Source of the DNA: Vanrija pseudolonga
Taxonomy: Eukaryota; Basidiomycota; Tremellomycetes; Trichosporonales; Trichosporonaceae
Reading direction: 5' to 3'
Assembly: GCF_020906515.1 (NCBI RefSeq)
Contig: NC_085850.1
Coordinates: 3,844,001 to 3,908,000, forward strand
DNA length: 64,000 nt
Shown here in pieces: positions 35,393-46,443 of this stretch. A program made the translations under genes and the position numbers. The notes under the pieces are model-generated. The model was not told the origin of the DNA. It searched no databases and saw nothing but the letters and a program-made list of their open reading frames with translations. Numbering within the stretch: position 1 is the first letter of the stretch; each line of letters starts with the position of its first letter.

Positions 35393-37809
35393 ATGGGCGA
35401 GCCGCAATCCATTGACCCGCTGCAAGCATTGCATCAGTCAAACTCCTCGTCATTCTACCCCGCCTCGGCGGCCCCATCCCACACTCAACCGCCGGCACTG
35501 GATAGCTCGCCAACATCCATCTTCCCCCTCATCACGCCAAATTCAACAGACCCCCTTGCCACCGACCTGGCGACATCGTCGGCGCCCCCAAATGGCCTAG
35601 GCAAGCGCCGCAAGTCGTCGTCGGGCACCCAGCAGCAGCCGTCAACAAGACCGTCAGTCGCCCGCTCTTCCACAACCACCCAGACAGCGAGCCCAGACAT
35701 GCCAATCGACGGCGACGACGAGCCAGAGTCGTCGACGGAGCGCAAGAAGCCAAGGGCCGCTGGTAATGCCCAGGTGCTGACCAGTAGGTGACGCAATCCT
35801 ACCTTGAGCCTGTTGCTGATCGACTCTCAGGCTGTGAGGCGTGCCGCAAGGGCAAGTGAGTGCCAGCTGCGACCTGTTTCATTGCTGACTGTAGGCGTCG
35901 CTGCGAGCCATCCCCATTGGTGCCCCCCGACCATCCAGACGTTGCCAAGCTGCCGTGCGCGCGATGCCGACGGTTCGCCCTCGACTGCGTTCGCATGCGC
36001 GTGTCTCGGCGCAAAGGCCCCGCACCAGTGTAGGTGCAGCGCGACGGGCCTTGAGACTGACAAGAACAGAGACCTTAGTGCTATTTCGGACGCTGCTCAC
36101 GGCTACAACCCCGGAACAGCAGAGAATGCCAGTGATCCTCCAAAGGGCCTACCTGCGTCCTCAACGGGCAGCAGTGGCCTCGAGTTCGACGTGGGCCAAG
36201 GGTAGGTTCTGCCAGTGACGGCAGGCGCTTACTCGCAGCGTTGCCATCCCATCACCATCGTTTCCCCTGCTCGCTGCGTCACCAAACGTGGGCAGCATGG
36301 GCACGGCCGTGCCGAACAGCTTGGACCAGGTCGTGTCGCCACCAGTGCTCGAGAATATCATCGGCCTCTTCTTCGACTATGTGTATCCTCTGACCCCTTG
36401 TCTCCACCGACCGACGTTCATCGCCGACCTCGCAGCTCGCCGCGATAAGACGGACCCAGTGTTCTTCGCCTTGACCCTTGTTGTCCTGGCATCTACACTT
36501 GTGCAGGTGCCTCGCATTCTCGTCAACCTCGACAAGCAGGAAGTCGAGGCCTTGGCTCGTCGGTGTGTGAGGGTAGCACGGGCAAAGACTGCCTACCTTT
36601 GGGAGGATCCAGTGCCTGTCCGGGCAGAGTTTGGTGCGTGATAAACTCTGGTGGACTTCGACTGATGTGCCCAGTTGTCATCTTCTATCTCGAGGGGATC
36701 GTCCACCTGCTGCTGGGCAACAACACGGCACATGTCATCGTGACAGCGCAGGCGAACCAATGCGCTCTGGCACTGCGACTGAACGAGGAATCTGTGCGTG
36801 CTTTCGCCGACTCGCTGTACTGACGACGCTACAGAGTTACGAAGGCCTGAACCCTATCGAGTCTGAGATTCGGCGACGAATCTACTGGTTGCTGTTCCAA
36901 GCCGACAAGAGTACAGCTTGCTTGCGTGCGCGCACCATCTGTTTGCGTTTAGAAGACGCACCAGGCCTGCGATTGCCGTCCGAAGTCGACGACGAACAGA
37001 TCACTCCAACTGGAGTTCTGCCTCAGCCCAACGGTCGCACCCCGCTTATTGCAGGGTTCAACATTGTGACCAACCTCTTCCGCATCTTGAACGATGCCCT
37101 CCTTCTTCAGCGGCGCAAGTCTCTGCCTTCAGTGGACAGCATCTTGGCGGACCTTCAAAACGTCAACGAGTTGAGAGAGCGTGTGATTAACGCGACTGTC
37201 GAGGTCGCGAGCCCGCTAAGGATTCGTTCTGCCTACGATTCGCGAGCGGCCAGCCCAGCGAAGGGATGGGAGGCCAATCTCCAGGCCAGATTCCTGGACT
37301 TCTTCTCCGGTGCAACCGACAACGACCACATCAACAGCTTCATGGTCATGCAGGGCAACATCCTCGTGACGCAGCAAGTGGTGCGATTAGTGCTCTTGCA
37401 GACGCGCGAATCGCTTCTGCGCCAACTTGCGGCCCTCACGCACATGCCCCTCCAGAGTGTCGGCGGTCTCGCGGGTGTCCAGAACAACGAAGTCGCCGAG
37501 GATATTGCCTGCGACCTGCTGGATGGCCTGAACAGTCTCCCAGAGGAGTGTGTCGCGACAAACGGACCGTCTCTTGTGCAAAAAGGTAGGAGCGGGGTGG
37601 TGGACTGCAGCTGATGATCAGTCCGCTTCGTTGCCATTCAGCTTATGGAGGGCTCGACGTCGACGTCACCTCAAGCGGTGCGAGCGTGAGTATCTTGATG
37701 CTTACTTTGCTGACGGTCCTACAGTCAAACCCTTCTTATGCAGTTCCTCTCGGTCCTGAGTGTGATCGAGGGCATGTACACCTTTGGCCGAGACGTCTCT
37801 GCCGAGTAA
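35393..37809 (+). CDS. Zn2Cys6 transcription factor with fungal_trans domain
   Basis: Nine exons (35393-35783, 35831-35855, 35895-36029, 36070-36201, 36239-36633, 36675-36793, 36835-37585, 37622-37685, 37725-37809) give 698 residues. The binuclear cluster has Cys132, 135, 142, 160, 163 and 170 (CEACRKGKRRC ... CARCRRFALDC). The 17-residue linker between Cys142 and Cys160 is longer than the common 5-12. The fungal-specific activator region starts near 260 (FFDYVYPLTPCLHRPTFIAD) and includes ESEIRRRIYWLLFQADKS. It should be a nuclear DNA-binding activator. The N terminus is Ser/Thr/Pro-rich. Exon 2 is 25 nt and encodes the first cysteines. The final junctions were set by the FVAIQLMEG and TLLMQFLSVLSV frames. 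It is convergent with the beta-glucosidase. Confidence 0.88.
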
Positions 37810-37898
37810 AATACCACCATTCCTTCTTGGTAATCTTGTGTTGTTTGTTAGTGACCAAACACTCCCTCCTCTGGTGTCTATGCATCATAGTTTACAAT

Positions 37899-40647
37899 TT
37901 ACAGACCGGACCACTCGTGGCGGCCGCGGACATCAAACTTGTGAACGAGCTGTTCTGCTGACAGGGCATCGTCGCTAACAAACACCTTCCACTTGCCGTT
38001 CTCAATGGACCAGCTGTGGAGCAAGTCGTCCCAGTGGGCGAGCTCGCGGCGAGTCACCTTGACCACGACGCGCTCAGATGTCCCTGGTGCAAGAATGCCA
38101 GTGGTCGCGATACCCGCGAGGTGTCGCACGGGGTGGGCGAGATTGGAGACGGGCGACGAGAGGTACACCTGGACGCTGTGCGACCCTGCCACATCGCCAG
38201 TGTTGGTGACGGCGACCGAGTACTCGACCGTCGTCTCGTCTGTACGCGAGACCTCAACGCCCGAGTAGCCAAAGGTCGAGTACGACAAGCCGTGACCGAA
38301 GGGGAACAGGGGCGTGAGCTTGCGCTCAAGGAACCACTTGTACCCGACTGCCAGGTCCTCCGAGTACAGGACCTTGCCGTTGGCCGAACGGAAGTTGCCG
38401 TGGGCGGCAATGTCCTCCTCCCGCACGGGGAAGGTGATGGGCAGCCTGGCCGAGGGGTTGACGTTGCCGAAGAGCACGTCGGCGAGGGCGAGGCCGGACG
38501 CGTTGCCGCCGTACCACGCCTGCACGACGGCGGCGACGTCGTCGACCCACGGCATGGAGACGGCGCTGCCGCTCTGCACAGCGACGACGGTGCGCGGGTT
38601 GGCGGCGGCGACGCGGGCCACGAGCTCGTTCGTGCGCTGCGGGAGCACGAGCGACGCGCGGTCGTAGCTCTCACTCTCCCAATCCGGGCTAAGACCAACA
38701 GCGACGACGACGGCGTCGACGTCCTTGGCGAGCGCGACGGCCGCCTCGATCGCCGCGTCCTTGTCCACGACGGGGAAGCCGCCGATCCGCAGGCCAAAGT
38801 TGCAGATCTGGCCCACGTCCGGTGCGTCCTTCATCACGCCGGGGATGTTGGAGAACTCGGCGCGGATGGAGTACTCCTTGCCCGCGACGACGTCGAGCCG
38901 TCCAAATTCCTCGGATGTGCCGTGCCCGAAGAACGTCTCGCCGGGGGTCTGGAGCACGTCCCAGTTGTCGACGACGAGCTGGCCGTCGACGTACAGCTTG
39001 GCCCGGCCGCAGACGGCCAGGCTGAACTCGTACGCGCCGGTGATGGGCGCCGTCCACGTGCCCGACATGACCGCGAACCAGTTCTTGCCCTGCAGGCTGT
39101 CTGGCACGCCGTCGTTGAGCAGCACGTGCGACGCCTCGCGGCGATAGTGGTGGACCACGGGCGCTCCGGGCGCGAGGGTGGTGTACAGGCGCATGTCGGC
39201 GCCGGCGACGCCGTCGTCACGGACAATGCCGTCCAGGTAAGGGAGCATCTTGTGCGCTGGGGTAGGGGTTAGTCGTTGTGAGAGCCCCGGGGCGGGTGTA
39301 GCCACTTACACGACGTGCCGAGCGAGTACTCGACCGAGACGCCCTCGGGAGCCACTTGCTTGATGCCCTCGAGGACAGTGACAACGTAGCTGCAGTTGAG
39401 CTGGGCCGATCCGCCTCCAAAGCACGTCTTGTCGAGCGCGCGGGGGCCGATAACAGCGACGCGCTTGACGTTGGTGAGTGGGAGCGCCTTGTTCTCGTTC
39501 TTGAGCAAGACGTTGGACTTGGCGCCCAGCTCGCGCAGGAAGACGCGGTCCTCGGGTCGGTCGTTGGTCACCTCAATGTCGTCGCCGTACACCGTCTCGG
39601 GGGACATGCGGGCCGTCCGCTGCGCCCAGACGAGCACGTTGCGGACGCACGCGTCGATATCCCGCTCCGAGATCTTGCGCGCGGCCAGCAGGTGCTCAAC
39701 GAGGTACGGCGTGCGCCACTTGGCCGTGCCGGGCATCTGGGGGGTTATGTCAGCGGGTGCCGGGTGCCACTTGCGCAAGATACCCACCTCGAGATCCTGG
39801 CCAGCCTTGATGGCCGTGTCGACAGAGTACGTGCCAAACCAGTCGCTCATGACGAGACCGTCCCAGCCCCACTGCTTGCGGAGGACGCCGTCGAGCAGTT
39901 CCTTGCTCTCGCTCACGTGCTCGCCGTTGACGCGGTTGTAGCTCGACATGATGGCGAGGGGGTTCGAGTCGGCAACAGCAATCTGGAAGGGGCGGAGGTA
40001 GACCTCGCGCAAGGCGCGCTCCGAGACCTCGGAGCTGACGGCCGTGCGCTCGTGCTCAATGTCGTTGGCGACATAGTGCTTGAGCACGGCCGACACGCCG
40101 TTCTCCTGCAGGCCGTTGATGTAGGCCGTCGCGAGGATGCCGCTGAGGATCGGGTCCTCGGTGAAGCTCTCAAACGAGCGGCCGCCGAGCGGCGAGCGCT
40201 GGATGTTGATGGTGGGGGCGAGGAGGGCGACGGCGCCACGGTCCTTGGCCTCACGCGCCAGCAGGCTTCCGGCGGCGTGGACGAGGTCGGTGTTGAACGT
40301 CGCAGCGAGGGCAGTCTCACAGGGAAGGGCGATGCCGGCGGCTGAGCTGGGTCAGGAGCCACAACTCGGTCCAACTCACTCTGCTCGGCGAACGAGGCGC
40401 CGCGGGCACCATTAGGCCCATCGCTCATCTTGACTCCGGGGATGTTGAGCCTCGGCACCGGCACCGTGTGCCACCAGTCGGCACCGGCCAGCATTGTGAT
40501 CTTCTCCGTGCGCGTCAGCTGCGCGAGCAGCGCGTCGACGTCGGCGTCGAGGAACGAGCGGTCGCCAGTGTGCCATGGGCTCGGGGAGACCTTGCTCAGC
40601 GAAGGCGACGAGAGGGGTGGTGAGGGGGGCAGGGCGGCGGCCGTCAT
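37899..40647 (-). CDS. GH3 beta-glucosidase with PA14 insert
   Basis: Four exons on the reverse strand (40380-40647, 39788-40341, 39310-39736, 37899-39256) give 868 residues. The GH3 N-terminal barrel has MSDGPNGARG near 76-85, the KHY block, and the nucleophile Asp256 in GLVMSDWFG. A PA14 domain lies near 430-560 (PITGAYEFSLAVCGRAKLYV). The GH3 C-terminal and fibronectin-III-like domains follow (LFPFGHGLSYSTF, VQVYLSSP). It should release terminal beta-D-glucose from beta-glucosides. No signal peptide is visible at the start (MTAAALPPSPPLSS), so it is probably intracellular, as for other PA14-type fungal enzymes. Its leader contains a 17-nt poly-C (coding sense) just upstream. It is 89 bp from the end of the Zn2Cys6 gene. 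Confidence 0.93.
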
Positions 40648-40680
40648 TGTCGCGGCGATGACAGGATGGGGGATATGGGT

Positions 40681-40709
40681 GGGGGAGGGGGGGGGGGGGG
40701 GGGAGGGGG
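40681..40709. repeat. Interrupted poly-G tract
   Basis: The tract reads G5-A-G17-A-G5 on the forward strand (the core run is 40687-40703), 34-62 bp upstream of the beta-glucosidase ATG. It could form a G-quadruplex on the non-coding side and is likely length-variable. Confidence 0.85.
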
Positions 40710-41330
40710 CTTGCTCCCCGCCGTATTCTATCTATCTACCCATCCAAGGTTGCGATGCCGAGCAATGTGAGCTGTGAGCGAGGTAGTCAGGAGGCAGGCC
40801 AGGCAGGCGCACTCGCACTCCGCAACTACGCACCGCCGCTCGCTGCAGTAGACGTAGAGAGGGAGGCGAGTCAGGCAGCCGTTGTCAGCTCGCCGCCCGC
40901 TCTCCCTGTCGTGGGTCGGGACAAGAGACGGCCAAGTTCGAGCCGAGCCGATATCCACCTCTGGCCCTGGCAGGCCGTCACAAGACCGTGTTCCGAGCTC
41001 CGCACCATACGCCGCAGGCATTGCTGCCGGCCATTTTCTGGCGCGCAACCATAGTCCCCCGTCGCGGTATCTCCGCTCGGGTCGTCCGGAGCTGCGCAAC
41101 GCGCGCTGCACGCATAGTTTGACCGCCAAGTGGCCCGCCACGCATGGAGCTCCACACTGCAAAGCTCGGTTTCGGATGAAATGAACGGTTAAATTATTTC
41201 TGGCTGGCTGCTGCTTTGTTGACGAAGACGCGCAGTAGCAGCACACTGGCTGGCGTGCACCCATATGTATGTACCCATGCTGCTGCACGTGAGGGCAACT
41301 GCCGCCGGCTGCACCCGCCACTGGTCACCG

Positions 41331-42089
41331 CTACCAGGCCCGCACATCGCGTGGGATGACGCGGACGGTGCAGCTGCGAGTGTCGAGCTCCGCGGCAATC
41401 GGCGGCTGGGAGGCCGATGAGGTGGACGCAAGTACCCGTGTATCGCGGTGGAGGTGGACCATGTCAAGCTTGTGCACGACACGCTTGGGCCACAGTCACC
41501 CCGGCCCGCGGATGAGGAGGAAGTACAGTTGACAGCTACCTCCAGGCGCGTGGACGATGAGTGAGAGGAGGGTAGGGGAGATGATGATGAAGCCGGCCGG
41601 CACCATCCTGGATATACGACGGCTCGGGCACTGGCGGGCGGCGAGCGGGCCGAGTGGGCCAAGCACAATGGCTCGTGCAGCAACAGCTCGCAACAACTCC
41701 CCATGATGAGATAGATACCAGCTGACACGCGCTACGGGCCGCCCGGGGTCGTCGATGGGGCCGGACGGGGCCCATGGACATGCCAAGATGACCTGGCGAG
41801 ATGAGGTGCCAAGACGCCGGCTGCTGGACGCGCCGGCCCGGGATGCGGGCTCGATGGCTTCCAGATGATGGGAGGTGAGGTGGGGGAGGGACTGCGGAAA
41901 CACTGGGTGGAGGTGGGGACGTCGCTGATGGTCATTACGAGCCACAAGGTGGAGGACGACGACGAGGAAAGCGGAGGGTGCTGGGCTGTCCCGGATCGTT
42001 GCGGCCCATGCTCCCGTACACTGCTGCACCACCGCCTCACCACCTCGCAACCTCTTTGTCTTTGGCCGAAGTGTTATCCTCTTGCTCAT
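41331..42089 (-). other. Coding-like stretch, possible unrecognised gene or relic
   Basis: On the reverse strand one frame stays open from 42089 to the stop at 41331 except for a single TGA near 41497. Its last part (from PKRVVHKLDMVHLHRD to the end VRVIPRDVRAW) uses codons ending in C or G, as the real genes here do. The upstream part (VILACPWAPSGPIDDPGRPV) is less clear. No GT-AG intron that removes the TGA and keeps frame is obvious. Overlapping forward frames also look coding-like, for example FQMMGGEVGEGLRKHWVEVG at about 41860-41920. I recognise no domain. It could be a gene with an atypical structure, a decayed gene, or chance in GC-rich DNA. Confidence 0.2.
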
Positions 42090-42560
42090 TGGCAGACTTG
42101 CAGCTCAAGCGACTGCTTGCTCGTCCTGCCGTCCATTGTGACCAGATCGTCACAAGTTTGCCCATTCCAGGTCGAGCGAGACACTGTGCTGCGTTGACTG
42201 GCGTTTGACTTGCGCGAGCGTGGAACCAGGGGCAACGTATACTATGTGGTGAATACGGCAGGCTTGTCGGTGTACTCTGTCCCCTGTTCGAGCATTGTTA
42301 CGGGGCACCAAGTACAACAGCAAGTACAGCACACCAGCTCGCCTCCTCTCCTCCATGCGCACCCGACTGGTCATGCCACAATGCCTGCGACCATTTGCTT
42401 CCGTCGATTCCCCCCCTCCACCCTGACCGCGCCGCGACGGGCTCGACAGATGATGACCACCACCACCACTGACGTCCACCGCGCACATTCGACGATTGAT
42501 TGCTCAACCACCTCCTTCCTTCTCTTCATTCTCTTCACTTTCTTCTTCTTCACACCCACC

Positions 42561-43196
<636 letters not shown>

Positions 43197-43454
43197 TCGC
43201 CCGCCGCGGCCGGCTTCGAGCCACCACTCGTTCTCATTCATCCTTCATGTGTACAACGCGAGATGTAATACTGCGCATTCACGACGGGGGAGGCGGCACA
43301 GCCTTACTCCGAGCAGCTTACTCCTAACAGGATCACCACTGCTGACCTCGGACTTGGCCCAACGCGAGCTCATCTCAACTGCCCAATGTGTGGCATGATG
43401 CTATGATTGCTAATGGCTCCTGCGTCGTCCGACCCCCCACCAACTGTCTAAATT

Positions 43455-44649
43455 CTATGCCTCCTTGTTCTTCGCCTCGACTGGCCGTGACTGGGTCCAC
43501 TCGCCGCGCTCAAACCTACCCTCGTAGGTCTCGACCTTCTCTCCGAGGGCCTGCACGGCGTCCTGGAGCATCTGCGTGATCTTGATACGTGTCTCGCGAT
43601 CTCCGTCGTGCGCGTCACCCTCTACGTGCGTCGGGCCGGTGGGCTTGGCACCCTGCGCGCGGTGCGCGTTGACGACGGCCTCGACCTGCGGCCGGATCGA
43701 TTCGCCGATGGTCACGCTGACCTTGGCGCCTGGTCGAGGCACGAAGCGCGGGAAGCCGCGGTGCTCGTCCATGATCTGGTCGAAGCCTGCCATGTGTCAG
43801 CTGAGAACTGAAAGTTAAGCTATATACCCACCAGAGATCCATATTGGGATAATCTCGGGCATGACGCGCGAGTCCATGACGATGCGTCCGCTGACGGATC
43901 AGCTCACTTACGCCAGTCGTCGCACTCACACTCCCCACTTGAATCTCAACAAGCCTCCCTCCGGGTGAGAGAACTTCTGGTTCACCTTGCCCTCGGGGAA
44001 GATATGCACCTGTTGTCATTCAGCGGCGTCCAGCTAGCTCCAGACGTACCCAGCCGCCCTCCTCCACCCGCTGAATGGCGGTGTCGACAGCCTTCTGGTA
44101 GATACCACCGCCGCGTACCGTCTCAATGACTTGGCCGGCCGTGAAGAACTTGGCCGTCGGCGCGCTGGTGAACATGATGTCCGAGGCTGGGGGTCAGATC
44201 GAGCGAGCAGACACGACCCACCTCCGAGAGTCCACCGCGCGTTCAAGCACGTGGTAGCTGGCGAGGCGAACGGGAAGAAGTTGGACGTCGGGAGGAAGGA
44301 CCACATCTGGCGTCAGTCAGCTCGGCACGGGGCTCAGACGCACCATTGGGTCATCGACCACCGAGTTGTGGTTGCATACTGGATTTTGTCAGAGGCAACG
44401 CGAGGTGCGGAACCCACCAGTGATGATCCCGCGTCGGAACGGCTTCTCGCCGTCAACCTCGATGACGCCTTCGGCGTCGCCGGCCTCGGCAGTGTCGATG
44501 ACGGCTTCGTTGCGCTGGTTGAGCGCCTTTAGCAGGTTGCTAGCCCCGTGAACATTGTATCCCTGCGTCGTGAGGTTGAGGAACCACTTGCAGTTGAAGC
44601 CGATAAAGCTGAGGGTCGCGGCCGACCAGAGCGAGGAAGGTGGAGGCAT
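43455..44649 (-). CDS. TAZ1: Tafazzin, cardiolipin-remodelling acyltransferase
   Basis: Seven exons on the reverse strand (44418-44649, 44344-44378, 44222-44306, 44050-44186, 43930-44009, 43832-43890, 43455-43786) give 319 residues. The catalytic motif is CNHNSVVDDP with His81 and Asp86 (HX4D). FPEGKVNQ starts at 167, followed by LRFKWGVGRIVMDS and PEIIPIWISGFDQ, all distinctive for tafazzin over other PlsC enzymes. The protein exchanges acyl chains between phospholipids and lyso-cardiolipin at mitochondrial membranes. Two introns end a few bases after a CTGAC branch site. Its 3' end faces that of RBX1, 258 bp apart. Confidence 0.94.
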
Positions 44650-45612
44650 CGCGCGGCGCGGCGCGGCTCGGGCGTTGGTTAGGATCGCCGTAGAGTCGAG
44701 AGATGGGGTCAAGGTCGGGAACAGGTGTGTGTATGCGCACACTACCCGCTACTTGTCGTTGCTATGCAAGAATGAATGCAAGAGATCAGTGTATTGTTAT
44801 TGTCGCGCGTTGCTGTCGTCGAGATCGGAACCCGATGACCATGGGCGGAAAAAGTTGGGTGTCGTTTCGGCAGGTCCGTGCCTGAAAGCTCAGTATGACA
44901 GCCGATGGTGGTCCGAAATCATCCACCCCCCACAAACGCCACCACTGTAGAGTGGACACGACAACAACAACAATGGCCATTGTTAGCTTGGTCCACTCCT
45001 TCTCCTTCTCGAGCTCTCCAGTGGCCAGTGGCGGCCGGCACGACGAAACACCCCAGCACTCATGAATAAGTAGCGCCCACATGACCAAATGGCGCGCGGC
45101 GCGCCCTCGAAGCACAGCCAGCCCCTCACCCCCCGGATCCCCTGCGTCCTTCGCGCGTCACTCGACCCCCACAATCCTGAGACAACATCGCGCTAACTAA
45201 TTGTTTACCTGTCACTACTGCAGGGCAAAGGTGAATGGGCAGCTGGTGGATATGGGTGACCTTGAGCAGTCGCGCAGCCCTACACTGTGCATGCACCCCG
45301 GAATCGAGCGCGACTCACTGCGCCTGGTTCAGGATGAAACGCACGCACGAAGCAAGGCACAGAAGCAGCAGCAAGCACGCTGATGACTGAATTGGGTTTG
45401 GCACCTCCTCGCACGCACTCTGTTGGCCCTCAAAGTCGTGGCTGCCCTTGCTCTCGTCGTGGCCAAGAAGGACTGACGCACACTCACTCCCCCTTGGCGT
45501 CACATCAGTCCTACGACCGACCGACCAACGCCCAACGACTCTTCAACACAACAACACACTTACTTTACACATTGTCTCTTCTTCTCTGTCCGTCAACATT
45601 ACACCATCCACA
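44650..45612. promoter_or_regulatory. Divergent promoter region TAZ1 / secreted protein gene
   Basis: These 963 bp lie between two start codons. The right end (45480-45610) is a CA/CT-rich leader. No gene is seen. Confidence 0.4.
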
Positions 45613-46443
45613 ATGCTCGTCAAAGCCACCGTCCTCCTCGTCCTGCAGCTCGTGGCCGCCGCTCCGCTCGACAGCCGGGCTCCACAGAACAACAACGACG
45701 CCGTTGCAGCCCCCAAGCCGCCTGTCGCCCCCATTGCGTCTATCATCTCCGCGCCGGTGCCCTCGCCCTCGAACACGTCGAGCGTTGCCCCGCCGCCCCC
45801 GCAGCCGACAGACACCAACCCGGCCATCAACCAGACAGTCTACTTTGTGTGGCCGACGCAAGACGCCTGGTGTACGTAGCCATTCCGTTTCATCCTGCCC
45901 GCTGCTGGCTAGCACACGCGTCGCAATCATGCTTACATCCGCGCAAGGGGTCAAGGACCCAGACTATTCCCAGCCCAACCTGTTTGAGCTGCGCTTCCCG
46001 CGCCTCTCGTACGGCTTCACCGTCTACCTCACGCACTGGAACGCCAGTATGCTCGCCGAGCCCCGGCCTATCTGGATCGGAGGCATTCATTCCAGTGAGT
46101 GGGGTCTCGTCAGGTCACAAGGGATTTGTTTGGCTTACGCCCGTAGACAACGGCACCACCAACCTGCAGATCAACGACACGAGGCTGGACTACCCTAGCG
46201 GTGACCCCCTGGATGAGTGAGTTGGGGGTGTTAGAGGGGTGTGAGAGAGGAGTCGAGCTGACGACCTGCAGTGCCAGCCCAGGCCACGGCTACATGCTTG
46301 TCGCCAAGTCGGATGATGGAGGTAAGTTTGGCGCCTTGTCTCCTGCTAACCCTGTAGTCCACGCCTTCGGCTCTCAGTTCTTTGAGCTCAAGCCCAAGGG
46401 CAGCAATGCTACCTACCCTTCAGGCTGGATCTCCGACTTTTAA
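45613..46443 (+). CDS. Secreted protein, Kre9/Knh1-like fold, without GPI tail
   Basis: Five exons (45613-45871, 45948-46094, 46147-46216, 46272-46321, 46358-46443) give 203 residues. A signal peptide (MLVKATVLLVLQLVAAAPLD) is followed by a Pro/Ala/Ser linker (about 30-75) and a single beta-rich domain (about 76-203). The domain reads AWWVKDP, QPNLFELRF, GHGYMLVAKS, FGSQFFELKPKG and has several N-x-S/T sites. The domain order and the SWW...F-x-L pattern resemble the Kre9/Knh1-type Ig-like domain of fungal wall proteins; this is a fold-level guess. The protein ends WISDF with no hydrophobic GPI tail, so it is probably released. It is paralogous to the gene at 47923. Function unknown. Confidence 0.75.

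Larger units (their letters stand above)
40648..42560. promoter_or_regulatory. Long divergent intergenic region GH3 / RBX1
   Basis: The 1.9 kb between two start codons holds a poly-G tract next to the GH3 start, a GC-rich central part with coding-like frames on both strands (see the separate entry at 41331-42089), and a CT-rich leader before RBX1. Confidence 0.45.

Noticed and set aside
38016-39272. Long forward open frame of 418 codons
   Set aside because: It lies wholly antisense to exon 4 of the GH3 gene, has Asp/Val/Gly/Arg-biased mirror composition and no domain. It reflects the strong codon bias of the real gene.
39356-40345. Forward open frame of 329 codons
   Set aside because: It is antisense to GH3 exons 2-3 and crosses their introns. 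It is a codon-bias shadow.
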